From: Uliginosibacterium sp.
GTDB lineage: Bacteria; Pseudomonadota; Gammaproteobacteria; Burkholderiales; Rhodocyclaceae
Length of the DNA stretch: 23,988 nucleotides
Reading direction: 5' to 3'
NCBI GenBank assembly: GCA_016718265.1
Contig: JADKDZ010000016.1
Coordinates: 1-23,988 of the forward strand
The translations under genes were made by a program, and so were the position numbers. Positions 5,577 to 12,850 of this stretch are shown here, piece by piece (position 1 is the stretch's first letter; each line of letters starts with the position of its first letter). The notes under the pieces were generated by a model. That model made no database searches, was not told the origin of the DNA, and saw only the letters and a program-made list of their open reading frames with translations.

Positions 5577-5605
5577 TTGACAGTCGCATCGGAAAGGCGT
5601 ATTGT
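5577..5605 (+). promoter_or_regulatory. Rightward promoter P3 for the structural operon
   Basis: TTGACA (5577-5582), 17 bp spacer, TATTGT (5600-5605). The -10 is embedded in GGCGTATTGTGGG, resembling the GGCGTATnnTGGG of P1 and P2 on the other strand. Transcription would start near 5612. This excludes the GTG at 5534 as the start of the collagen-like gene and supports the ATG at 5669. Confidence 0.75.
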
Positions 5606-5618
5606 GGGCGGGCGGATG

Positions 5619-5634
5619 CGGGGAACGGTCCCCG
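5619..5634 (+). other. Leader hairpin of the rightward operon
   Basis: CGGGGA and TCCCCG form a 6-bp perfect stem around ACGG, just after the predicted start of the P3 transcript. It may protect the 5' end of the mRNA or bind a regulator. Confidence 0.45.
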
Positions 5635-5668
5635 TCAGCCTCCCCCCGCAACCAAGGACCTCCAAGCC

Positions 5669-6229
5669 ATGCAACTTTCCCAGCCGCCGCCAGTCTCCGA
5701 CACCAGAGTGAATGACTGGCTGTATCGGCTCTGGAAGGCGGTGAACGAGAACACGCAGGATATCGCGGTGCTCGAGGCCGGCGGGGGAGGCGGAGGCGGC
5801 ACGGTCAATAATTATGTCACGCAGAGTCTGACGGCCCAGGACGGGCTGGACGGGCTGGACGGTTGGCCGGGGCAGCGCGGGGCGGTCGGCGCTACCGGCG
5901 GGACCGGACCGGCTGGCCCAATCGGACTGGCAGGACAGGATGGCGAAGATGGGGGAGACGGACCTCCCGGCCCACGGGGACTTCCCGGAGCGGCTGGCTC
6001 CCAAGGGCTGGCCGGGCCTCCCGGCTTTGACGGTCAGGACGGAGATGCGGGTGAAGCTGGCCCACCGGGGCCTCGCGGTCTTCAGGGTTCGGCTGGTCCG
6101 GCAGGGGCCGACGGCGGCTCGGGAGTCTCCGGGACAGACGGACTTGACGGGCAGGACGGCTGGACGATCCCCGCTCCGGTGAGCGCACCCCCAACCTGGC
6201 TTCTTTCTTTTTCAGCAGCGCACGGCTAA
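5669..6229 (+). CDS. Collagen-like virion protein (probable tail-fibre or head-fibre component)
   Basis: I chose the ATG at 5669 because promoter P3 lies at 5577-5605; the open frame extends to a GTG at 5534. The 186-residue product has an N-terminal region with a helix (DWLYRLWKAVNENTQDIAVL, ~16-35), a Gly7 hinge (~38-44), then about 35 Gly-X-Y triplets (~59-164) such as GPPGPRGLPG, rich in GQD and GLD. It ends in a short hydrophobic tail. Collagen-like repeats form trimeric rods in phage fibres. It heads an operon followed by two other fibre-type genes, so a trimeric shaft or adhesion fibre is the likely role. Confidence 0.75.
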   Translation: MQLSQPPPVSDTRVNDWLYRLWKAVNENTQDIAVLEAGGGGGGGTVNNYVTQSLTAQDGLDGLDGWPGQRGAVGATGGTGPAGPIGLAGQDGEDGGDGPPGPRGLPGAAGSQGLAGPPGFDGQDGDAGEAGPPGPRGLQGSAGPAGADGGSGVSGTDGLDGQDGWTIPAPVSAPPTWLLSFSAAHG

Positions 6230-6241
6230 CAGGAGCATCTC

Positions 6242-6622
6242 ATGGCAGCAAACAAAAACATTCGTATCGGTCCGGTGGCCCTCACCACCACGCTGACCAC
6301 GAACATTCTCAACCCGCAGACGCTGACCGGCGGTGTCTCGGCTGGCGGCACCAGCAACACGGCCACGTATCTTCTGATCCGGCACATTCGCATTGCGAAC
6401 AAGACCGCCTCCGCAGCAACGTTCTCCCTGTGGATCGGGGCGACTGGAGCGAATACGGCAGGCACCGAGTTCATGGGTACGGCGCAGTCGGTTCCGGCAA
6501 ACTCATACGTCGACTGGTACGGCATGATTCGCCTCGACACGGCAGATTTCCTGGTGGGCGGCGCAGGCACCACGACGGCACTCACCTTCGAGGCCGAGGG
6601 TGAAATCGGAGTAGCCGGGTGA
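6242..6622 (+). CDS. Phage virion structural protein, beta-sandwich type
   Basis: The start is ATG 6242 after GGAG. The 126-residue product (MAANKNIRIGPVALTTTLTT...) is Thr/Ala/Gly-rich with an expected all-beta fold: TYLLIRHIRIANKTASAATF, then SLWIGATGANTAGTEFMG, then VDWYG. Very similar small proteins recur next to tail-fibre genes in tailed phages (from memory). There the aromatic/Gly signature 'N+TA..ATFSLWIGATG' fits a jelly-roll or decoration subunit. The exact position in the virion is unknown. Its stop overlaps the next gene's GTG as GTGA. Confidence 0.75.
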   Translation: MAANKNIRIGPVALTTTLTTNILNPQTLTGGVSAGGTSNTATYLLIRHIRIANKTASAATFSLWIGATGANTAGTEFMGTAQSVPANSYVDWYGMIRLDTADFLVGGAGTTTALTFEAEGEIGVAG

Positions 6623-7077
6623 TCAGGCTAAATTCTGTCTCACGCATCGAGGCAGTTTGCGATTTTGCGGCCAATACGGTTGATCCGACTTGCGTAACTT
6701 GCTGGTCTGATCAATCGACTGGCGCTTATCAAGGCGGGGCGCTTTCGCAGAACTTCACCGGCACGACAGCGATTGTGATCGTGGCTGCGCCCGCCAGCGG
6801 GGCTGTCCGAGACGTTGATTTTATCAACATCAGCAACGTCGATCTGATCACGCAGGCGATCACGGTCCGCTACTACAACGGCAGCGGGACGTATAACCTC
6901 GTCAAGGTCACGTTGGCGAGCGGCGACAGGCTGACCTACACGCACGCGGCCGGCTGGCAGACCATCACATCTGCGGGCGTGCTCAAGTCGGCAGGCGCAA
7001 CAGGGCTGACCGGAGCCACCGGGACGATTGGCCCGAGCATGGCCTGGGAGCACGAGTACCCGGACGAGGGTCTGGCA
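6619..7077 (+). CDS. Tail-fibre protein, N-terminal part (frame lost near 7070)
   Basis: The start is GTG 6619, overlapping the preceding stop as GTGA. About 150 residues read as a beta-rich domain (VIVAAPASGAVRDVDFINIS, VKVTLASGDRLTYTHAAGWQ) followed by a short collagen-like stretch (GATGLTGATGTIGP) and AWEHEYPDEG. The literal frame then turns Arg/His-rich up to 7518 and is not credible. The next frame carries the rest of the fibre (7079-8053). This first part resembles the virion-attachment and neck region of podoviral fibres. I treat both parts as one gene of about 477 residues. Confidence 0.65.
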
Positions 7078-7078
7078 C

Positions 7079-8053
7079 ATGACCTACGGGTCAGCCGGCC
7101 TGCCGACAATCGCCGGCACGCTGCGCGCCTTCCTGCACACCCCGACTTCCGCCAACCTCGCCGCAGCGGTCACGAACGAAACCGGCAGCGGTGCGCTCGT
7201 ATTCGGCACCACGCCGACACTGACCACGCCAGTTATCAACACGGTGGCTTCAGTCGGCGGCGCATGGACGGCCGCAGCGACATGGACGCTCCCGGCACAC
7301 ACGCTGGGCGGCACGGTCAGCGGTGGCGGGAACCAGCTCAACAACGTTATCATCGGCACTGTTACGCCTCTCGCTGGCGCTTTCACAACGCTGACAGCAA
7401 CAAGCAACATAGCTGTCGGATCGGGAATCGCTTCTTCTGTTTCGTTCAATGTCGCAAAAACCATTACTGGAGCGACAACCAGTGTAGGCGTGTATCAAGC
7501 TGGCACAGTACAATCTGACGTTACTGCGGCAGCTTATTCTTTTCGCAGCGAAATATACACGCAAGCAACAGCCTTTACCCTAGCAGCATATACTCATTAC
7601 GCTGCGAAAGGCGGAACGATAGGAGCAGGATCGGCTGTCACTACGCAAGCCGGCTTTCATGTGATTAGCGACCTAACTGGAGCGACCAATAACTACGGTT
7701 TCCGAGGGTCCATTCCTGCCGCAGCAGGCCGCTACAACTGCTACATGGACGGCACGGCGCCGAACTACTTTGCCGGAGACATGCAGTTTGACAAGACGGT
7801 TACGGCTGCCGGAACGACGACACCTCAGACGATCAACAAGAATGCCGGGGCTGTCAATTTCGCCGCTGCCGATGCTTCGAAGGTTGTCACCAACTCGCTG
7901 GTAACTGCCAATTCGATCATCGTCGCCACAGTTGCCACCAACGACCTGACGATGAAAAGCGTTCAGGTGGTGGCTGCGGCTGGAAGTTTCACCCTCTACG
8001 CGAACGCGGCAGCAACTGCCGAGACCCGCGTCAACTTTTTAGTCATCAACTGA
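7079..8053 (+). CDS. Tail-fibre protein, C-terminal part (probably same gene as 6619)
   Basis: The frame reads MTYGSAGLPTIAGTLRAFLH at the join, then AAAVTNETGSGALVFGTTPT, a module seen repeatedly in phage tail fibres. Next come alternating beta repeats (AHTLGGTVSGGGNQLNNVII) and a receptor-domain-like stretch at about 7400-7740 that is clearly lower in G+C. The C-terminus (FAAADASKVVTNSLVTANSI ... TRVNFLVIN) resembles the trimeric end of fibres. There is no RBS or good start codon at the beginning. A one-base shift between about 7065 and 7080 (for example skipping C7078) joins it to the N-terminal part. Confidence 0.65.
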   Translation: MTYGSAGLPTIAGTLRAFLHTPTSANLAAAVTNETGSGALVFGTTPTLTTPVINTVASVGGAWTAAATWTLPAHTLGGTVSGGGNQLNNVIIGTVTPLAGAFTTLTATSNIAVGSGIASSVSFNVAKTITGATTSVGVYQAGTVQSDVTAAAYSFRSEIYTQATAFTLAAYTHYAAKGGTIGAGSAVTTQAGFHVISDLTGATNNYGFRGSIPAAAGRYNCYMDGTAPNYFAGDMQFDKTVTAAGTTTPQTINKNAGAVNFAAADASKVVTNSLVTANSIIVATVATNDLTMKSVQVVAAAGSFTLYANAAATAETRVNFLVIN

Positions 8054-8061
8054 GGCTCACT

Positions 8062-8313
8062 ATGGCACTCATGCAGGCAATCGAGGTTCGTGGAGTCACC
8101 CTTCCCGCTGCGTATATTCGTGTGGATCGTATCACTGGCGGGAAGTACACCGGATTCAACGCTGAAGTGGGAATTTACGCAGCCGCCGGGGTGAGTCTGC
8201 CGCTGGATACCTTCGGACTGGCCTTCACCTTCGTTTCCGGGCAGGATTTGCTCGAAACCGCCTACCTTGCGGTCAAGGCTCTGCCGGATTTTTCGTCAGC
8301 AGCTGACTGCTAA
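8062..8313 (+). CDS. Unknown small structural or tail-associated protein
   Basis: The 83-residue product (MALMQAIEVRGVTLPAAYIR, then VDRITGGKYTGFNAEVGIYA) starts at ATG 8062, 8 nt after the fibre stop, with a modest GAGG. It is expected to be beta-rich with a helical tail (LLETAYLAVKALPDF). Proteins with 'G..LP.AY.RV......K.....' next to fibre genes are common in tailed phages but uncharacterised. No membrane segment is seen. Confidence 0.7.
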   Translation: MALMQAIEVRGVTLPAAYIRVDRITGGKYTGFNAEVGIYAAAGVSLPLDTFGLAFTFVSGQDLLETAYLAVKALPDFSSAADC

Positions 8314-8339
8314 GCAGTAACAACTCAGAGAGATAAGCC

Positions 8340-8831
8340 ATGTACCAGAAAATCGAGGCTTGCCGGGAGAACAGAAAGTGCGAGTTCAGCCACTCGGCTG
8401 TGATCGACGCTCTTGTGGTCAATCCGAGGCTTCGCCTCAAGGATCTGGCCCAGATGTTTGGCTACAGCGAAGGCTGGCTGTCCGTCGTCTTGAGTAGCGA
8501 CACCTTCCGAGTGGCCCTGAGGCAGCGCAAAATCGAGGTTCTCGACCCAACCATGCTCGCAACGCTGGAGGACCACTACAAGGCCCTCGCAATGCGCAGT
8601 GTGGCCATTCTGCAGGAGAAATTGAAGGGTCCTGCCGAGGGGATTTCGGATGATTTGGCTCTGAAAGCAGCTGCACTCGGCGCCTCGATGTTCAAGCCCA
8701 CGATGGCAGCCCCGCCAGCTCCGGTTGAAAGCTCGATCGACCGATTGGCTGACAGGCTGATCGCCTTGCAGCAAGGTTTTCGGGGAACTACCCTGACGAC
8801 GGGTGAAACTGTGGACGTGACACCAGCGTGA
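8340..8831 (+). CDS. Terminase small subunit-like protein
   Basis: The start is ATG 8340. The 163-residue product has an N-terminal helix-turn-helix region (residues ~20-60: VIDALVVNPRLRLKDLAQMF, then GYSEGWLSVVLSSDTFRVAL), a helical oligomerisation middle (DHYKALAMRSVAILQEKLKG) and a Pro/Ala linker with a C-terminal helix. The HTH plus helical core, and its position directly before the large terminase, match small terminase subunits. Those recognise the packaging site and hand DNA to the large subunit. The assignment is by architecture and context, not a diagnostic motif. Confidence 0.65.
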   Translation: MYQKIEACRENRKCEFSHSAVIDALVVNPRLRLKDLAQMFGYSEGWLSVVLSSDTFRVALRQRKIEVLDPTMLATLEDHYKALAMRSVAILQEKLKGPAEGISDDLALKAAALGASMFKPTMAAPPAPVESSIDRLADRLIALQQGFRGTTLTTGETVDVTPA

Positions 8832-8832
8832 A

Positions 8833-8868
8833 CGCCACCGCACGAGGCCCTGCGTCGCCACCGCACGA
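8833..8868 (+). repeat. 13-bp direct repeat between the terminase genes
   Basis: CGCCACCGCACGA occurs at 8833-8845 and 8856-8868, 23 bp apart, in the 83-bp gap between the small and large terminase genes. It could be a binding site for the small terminase or only a local duplication. Confidence 0.5.
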
Positions 8869-8914
8869 AGCTAATCGGCCCAGTCACGCCGGTTCCCCGA
8901 GATCCCCACTCTAA

Positions 8915-9799
8915 ATGGCCGTCAAGCTCACAGCCCCCCTGGTCGAAGCGTTCGCGGGAGCCTTCCTCTCCCCGATGTACGACGACCCGCAGCCCACGCC
9001 GCAGTGTCACCGCGACTGGTGGGAGCTGTATTGCTCAGATGAGCAGTTTGTCGGACTTGCAGCGCCGCGGGGACACGCAAAGTCGACTGCCCTCACGCAC
9101 GATTTCGGGCTGGCCAGTGTCTGTTTCCGCGTCGAGTCCCACGTGCTGATCGTCAGCGCCACGGAAGAGCTGGCTATGGCTCACCTCTCCGACATGGCGA
9201 CGGAACTGCGGGACAACGACGAGCTACGTAAGTCCTTCGGCATCAGCAAGTTCCTCATCGACTCCAAGGGTGAGATCATCATCAAGTGCGTTCCCGACGG
9301 AGACTTTCCCGCTGGCTACCAGTTCCGAATCATTGCTCGCGGCGCTGGGCAAAAGCTTCGCGGCCTGAAGTGGAGAGGTCGTCGCCCAGGTCTCATCATC
9401 TGCGATGACATGGAGGAGGATGAGCAGGTCGAGAACTACGACCGTCGCCGCAAGTTCCGTAAGTGGGTCATGCGCGCACTGCTTCCTCTCGGCCGGCGTG
9501 AAGCTAAAATCCGCTGGCACGGAACCATCCTGCACGAAGATTCGATGCTCCAGCGTCTCATGAATGATCCGACCTGCAAGAGTGCCCTCTACCGAGCTCA
9601 CAGAGACTTTGACGATTTCCGTGATATTCTGTGGCCGGAGATGTGGAACGAAGCCAGACTCCGCCAGATGCGCCAGCGTTACATTGAGCAAGGGGACTCG
9701 CCCGGCTACTCCCAAGAACTGCTCAATGACCCCTTCGCTCAGGACTACGCTTACCTGCGCAAGGTTGATTTCCTCCCAATGTCGGACTCTCGACCGTAA
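8915..9799 (+). CDS. terL: Terminase large subunit, ATPase part (frame interrupted at 9791)
   Basis: The start is ATG 8915. This is the N-terminal ATPase of the packaging motor. A Walker A-like APRGHAKST lies at ~50-58, the adenine/motor segment SHVLIVSATEELA at ~75-87, and Walker B with catalytic acids, LIICDDMEED, at ~160-169. The coupling segment RWHGTILHEDSML follows. The frame ends at TAA 9797-9799 just after LRKVDFLPMSDS, before the nuclease domain. The nuclease domain continues in the next frame if C9791 is skipped (TCT-C-GAC). The joined protein would be about 491 residues, normal for TerL. The late interruption points to a one-base indel rather than a real gene split. Confidence 0.9.
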   Translation: MAVKLTAPLVEAFAGAFLSPMYDDPQPTPQCHRDWWELYCSDEQFVGLAAPRGHAKSTALTHDFGLASVCFRVESHVLIVSATEELAMAHLSDMATELRDNDELRKSFGISKFLIDSKGEIIIKCVPDGDFPAGYQFRIIARGAGQKLRGLKWRGRRPGLIICDDMEEDEQVENYDRRRKFRKWVMRALLPLGRREAKIRWHGTILHEDSMLQRLMNDPTCKSALYRAHRDFDDFRDILWPEMWNEARLRQMRQRYIEQGDSPGYSQELLNDPFAQDYAYLRKVDFLPMSDSRP

Positions 9800-10391
9800 G
9801 TCTGAGAAACGAGTCTGCGTAGGTGTCGACTTTGCCGTCTCCACAAACTCCCAGGCCAACCGTACCAGCTTCACCATCGGCGGCCAAGACGCTCTGAACT
9901 TCATCCACATCATAGACCAACGGGCAGACCGCTGGGACCCGCTCGAGTGGATTGACGAGATGTTCCTGATCCAGCGTGACCACGATCCCGAAGCCTTCTT
10001 CGTTGAGGACGGAGTTATCTGGAAGTCTGTGCAGGGCACAATCTATCGTGAGATGACTTCCCGGGGAATCTGGATGAACTTGGTCCCCCTCTCTTCCACC
10101 AAGGACAAAGCCGCTCGTGGTCGTCCCCTGCAAAAGCGTCATCGTGCTGGCAGCATGAAGTTTGACAAAGAAGCTGACTGGTACGACGTGTATGAAGCCG
10201 AGCTACTCCGCTTCACCGGAACAGGCGATGCCCGCGAGGACGATCGTTTCGATTCCACCTCCATCCTAGTCCGTGGGATTGAGTCACTCAGCGAGCTCGA
10301 CAAAGAGGACTTCTACGAGGACGAGGAACTTGATCTACTCTACGGCGGCCCCGAGAAGTCAGTCGGACGCTCCACAGTGACTGGCTACTAA
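9792..10391 (+). CDS. terL: Terminase large subunit, nuclease part (continuation of 8915)
   Basis: From GAC 9792 the frame reads DRKSEKRVCVGVDFAVSTNS, the first strand and first acidic residue (VGVDFA) of the RNase H-like headful or cos nuclease of TerL. The second acidic motif is AFFVEDGVIWKSV and the basic loop is RGRPLQKRHRAGSMKF. The acidic motif near the C-terminus is AREDDRFDSTSILV. There is no ribosome-binding site or plausible start near 9792, so this is the C-terminal 199 residues of the interrupted terminase. It ends at TAA 10391, 1 nt before the next ATG. Confidence 0.9.
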   Translation, partial: DRKSEKRVCVGVDFAVSTNSQANRTSFTIGGQDALNFIHIIDQRADRWDPLEWIDEMFLIQRDHDPEAFFVEDGVIWKSVQGTIYREMTSRGIWMNLVPLSSTKDKAARGRPLQKRHRAGSMKFDKEADWYDVYEAELLRFTGTGDAREDDRFDSTSILVRGIESLSELDKEDFYEDEELDLLYGGPEKSVGRSTVTGY

Positions 10392-10392
10392 C

Positions 10393-10602
10393 ATGGTCAT
10401 GAACTTCCGCATGCTATCTGACCGCGATCTAATTGCCCAGGTCTATTGCTGCACCACCAGCACCGAACTGGAAATGGACCTGATCCGCCGCCTGGAAGCT
10501 GCCCTCGACCGTTTCCAGAATCAGGACGAAGAACTCAAGCACTACCACAGCAAGCTCTCCGAAGCACTGGCCAAAACAACCCAGGTATTGTCATCATGCT
10601 AA
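10393..10602 (+). CDS. Small helical protein between terminase and portal
   Basis: The 69-residue product (MVMNFRMLSDRDLIAQVYCC, then TTSTELEMDLIRRLEAALDR) starts at ATG 10393, directly after the terminase stop. It is predominantly helical. Its stop (TGCTAA) overlaps the portal start (ATGC), so it is translationally coupled to the portal. Short helical ORFs in this position are usual in podoviruses and have no assigned function. It could be a packaging accessory protein. Confidence 0.7.
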   Translation: MVMNFRMLSDRDLIAQVYCCTTSTELEMDLIRRLEAALDRFQNQDEELKHYHSKLSEALAKTTQVLSSC

Positions 10603-10778
10603 AGCTCGAAACGAAACTCGATCTCCGCGACATTGTCCGCGACGATAATCTGGCTGACAGCCTCTCGGAGAACGACTGCCACACCATCGCCAGTCACGTC
10701 TACGACACCTGGCTGATCGACCAGCAAAGCCGCTCGGCCTGGGAAGCAAGCATGTCCTCCGCGCTCAAGCTGGCCAAC
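10596..10778 (+). CDS. Portal protein, N-terminal 61 residues (frame interrupted at 10779)
   Basis: ATG 10596 begins MLKLETKLDLRDIVRDDNLA, then SMSSALKLAN, an N-terminus typical for P22-like portals. The literal frame then continues off-family to 11027. If one C of the CCC run at 10778-10780 is skipped, it reads LAN-QVSEAKNFPWPNCSNV, the conserved portal 'K(N/T)FPWP.(A/C)SNVKFPL' motif. The two pieces together give about 710 residues, close to the 725 of P22 gp1. Confidence 0.8.
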
Positions 10779-10779
10779 C

Positions 10780-12729
10780 CAGGTCTCCGAGGCAAAGAAC
10801 TTTCCGTGGCCGAATTGCTCCAACGTGAAGTTCCCACTCATCACGATTGCCGCTCTGCAGTTCCACGCCCGCGCTTATTCAGCTCTGCTTCCTGGCCCGG
10901 ACATTGTGAAGTGCCGCAACTACGGCTCCGATCCCGATGGCGTCGAGGCTGCACGCGCTCAGCGCATCAGCGAGCACATGAGCTACCAAGTCACGGAGGA
11001 GGACGAGGCCTGGGAAGAGGTCCATGACCGCATCCTGATCACTGTGCCAATCGTCGGCTGCGCCTTCAAGAAGGTCTATTTCAGTCCCGAGCTTGGCCAC
11101 AACGTCAGCGAGTTTGTTCCGGCCAAAGACCTGTATGTGCCCTACTTCGCCGCCACGCTGGAGACCGCCTCCCGCCTGACTCAGGTGATCGAGTGCCTCC
11201 CCAACGCAATGGTCAGCTACGTTCGCAAGGGCCTGTATCTCCCCGACGTGCTTGACACCGACCCGCAAGACTCTGGCGATGGCAGCGAACTACGTCAGAC
11301 CCAGGACCGCATCCAAGGGCTAACTGAAGGTCCCCAAGACTGCGATCGTCCCTACGAGTTGCTGGAACGTCACGGATGGCTCGATCTCGACGGCGACGGG
11401 TATCAAGAACCCTACGTCATCACCATTCGCAAGGACACCAAGCAACTCTGCCGCATCGTTGCTCGCTTCTACAGCCGAGACATTCTCCGCAACCGCAAAG
11501 GGGAAGTTACCTGCATCAGCCCGAGCCACCATTACGAGAAGTATTCCTTCATCCCCTCCCCGGATGGAGGCATCTACGACCTCGGCTGGGGCATCCTGCT
11601 CGGTCCGCTCAACGAGTCGATCAACACCGCAATCAACCAGCTCATCGACGCCGGCACTCTGGCCACAACCGGCGGAGGTTTCCTCGGACGTGGTGCCCGT
11701 ATCCGCTCAGGCAACGTAGCACTCAAGCCGTTCGAGTGGGTTCGTGTCGACTCAACCGGGGACGACCTCCGCAAGAGCATTGTCCCGGCCAGCTTCAAAG
11801 AACCCTCGATGGTGCTGTACCAGCTGCTCCAGCTCCTCATCAACTACGGGGAGCGTGTCGCTGGCGTAACCGACGCTCAGGTCGGCATCACCCCTGGCCA
11901 GAACACCCCCGCCGAGACAACCCGCACTGCGGTGGCGGAGGGTCAGAAAGTGTTCCTCGGGATCCTGAAGCGCCTCTACCGCTCCATGAAGAAAGAGTTC
12001 CAGAAGCGTTACCTGCTCAACCGCCGCTTCCTCGACTCCGAGGTCCAGTACTGCAGCCCCATGTCCGGGGAAGCTCGTCGGGTTCTGGCACTCGACTACG
12101 CCCCGAGCGAGAAGCTCATCTGCCCGGCAGCCGACCCGAACATGCTCACCGACTCCCAGCGCCTCCAACAGGTCCAGCTCCTGAAGCAATCGGCAGCCAC
12201 CACCCAGGGCTACGACTTGGCCGCGGTCGAGCGTCGCTTCCTGGAGGCAATCCGGGTGTCCGACATTCCCACGGTCTTTCCTGGACCGGACAAAATCCCG
12301 GCGCAGCCCCACTACCGCATCCAGCTCGAACAGATGCGCAGCGAGACCCGCCTCCAGGAAGCCAAGATGCAGACCCAGATCGAGGCCCTCAAGCTTCTCG
12401 GGGAAGCCGACCTCAACCAAGCGAAGATCGCCAAGCTGCGGGCAGACGCCACCGCCATCCTGCAAAACGCGCAGAACTCTTCGACCAACCAACAACTTGC
12501 GGTCATCAATACGCAAATTGGGGCTGCCAAGGCCCACCAGGACAGCCTCCTCCGGGCGGCTGAAATTCTCCAACGCAGTATCCAACTAGGCAAGGGATCA
12601 AATGAGTCAAGTTCCGAAAATAACGGAAGCGGAGTGGGAGGAGTGGAAGCTCCATCCGGTAACGAAGCGATTTCGGCAGTTCTTGAAGGAACAGTTGGAG
12701 GAGCTCCAGCAGCAATGGGTGGAGGGTAA
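10780..12729 (+). CDS. P22-like portal protein, main body
   Basis: This is the dodecameric head-tail connector through which DNA is packaged and ejected. From 10780 the frame reads QVSEAKNFPWP, then SNVKFPLITIAALQFHARAY, the portal signature. Family-typical stretches include VPIVGCAFKKVYF, DLYVPYFAATLE, LDGDGYQEPYVITI, GWGILLGPLNESINTAINQL and GVTDAQVGITPGQNTPAETT. The C-terminal barrel is helical and Gln/Ala-rich (AKLRADATAILQNAQNSSTN). The literal start codon is GTG 10825, but this lies within the conserved motif. The last ~43 residues (GVGGVEAPSG...) overlap the next gene by 128 nt. An undercalled G in GGG at 12595-12597 would instead end it at the TGA of an ATGA overlap. Confidence 0.92.
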   Translation, partial: QVSEAKNFPWPNCSNVKFPLITIAALQFHARAYSALLPGPDIVKCRNYGSDPDGVEAARAQRISEHMSYQVTEEDEAWEEVHDRILITVPIVGCAFKKVYFSPELGHNVSEFVPAKDLYVPYFAATLETASRLTQVIECLPNAMVSYVRKGLYLPDVLDTDPQDSGDGSELRQTQDRIQGLTEGPQDCDRPYELLERHGWLDLDGDGYQEPYVITIRKDTKQLCRIVARFYSRDILRNRKGEVTCISPSHHYEKYSFIPSPDGGIYDLGWGILLGPLNESINTAINQLIDAGTLATTGGGFLGRGARIRSGNVALKPFEWVRVDSTGDDLRKSIVPASFKEPSMVLYQLLQLLINYGERVAGVTDAQVGITPGQNTPAETTRTAVAEGQKVFLGILKRLYRSMKKEFQKRYLLNRRFLDSEVQYCSPMSGEARRVLALDYAPSEKLICPAADPNMLTDSQRLQQVQLLKQSAATTQGYDLAAVERRFLEAIRVSDIPTVFPGPDKIPAQPHYRIQLEQMRSETRLQEAKMQTQIEALKLLGEADLNQAKIAKLRADATAILQNAQNSSTNQQLAVINTQIGAAKAHQDSLLRAAEILQRSIQLGKGSNESSSENNGSGVGGVEAPSGNEAISAVLEGTVGGAPAAMGGG

Positions 12730-12850
12730 TTTCACCTCCGACACAAGCGACGCAACAGCGCAGATCAACGCGCGCAGCATAGGGAAAGCTCAGAATCTGG
12801 TCGATATCATCGAGCTTTCGAGTGAAATCTTAAACGAGGAAAACGCATGA
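12602..12850 (+). CDS. Small helical protein between portal and cochaperonin
   Basis: The start is ATG 12602. The 82-residue product (MSQVPKITEAEWEEWKLHPV, then TKRFRQFLKEQLEELQQQWV, then EGNFTSDTSDATAQINARSI) is helical. The pattern 'EW..W..HP.T+.F...L......L...W..G.F' is a widespread uncharacterised podoviral family encoded between the portal and scaffold genes (from memory). Its stop overlaps the next start as ATGA. It may assist portal or scaffold assembly. Confidence 0.75.
   Translation: MSQVPKITEAEWEEWKLHPVTKRFRQFLKEQLEELQQQWVEGNFTSDTSDATAQINARSIGKAQNLVDIIELSSEILNEENA

Noticed and set aside
5534..5668. 45-residue N-terminal extension of the collagen-like protein from GTG 5534
   Set aside because: The strong promoter P3 (5577-5605) lies inside it, so the mRNA would start downstream of that codon.
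11376..12563. Long plus-strand ORF (395 codons) inside the portal gene, and a long antisense ORF at 11752-12585
   Set aside because: Both are shadows of the portal frame. The first is dominated by Arg/Pro/His, and the portal frame has clear family motifs throughout.
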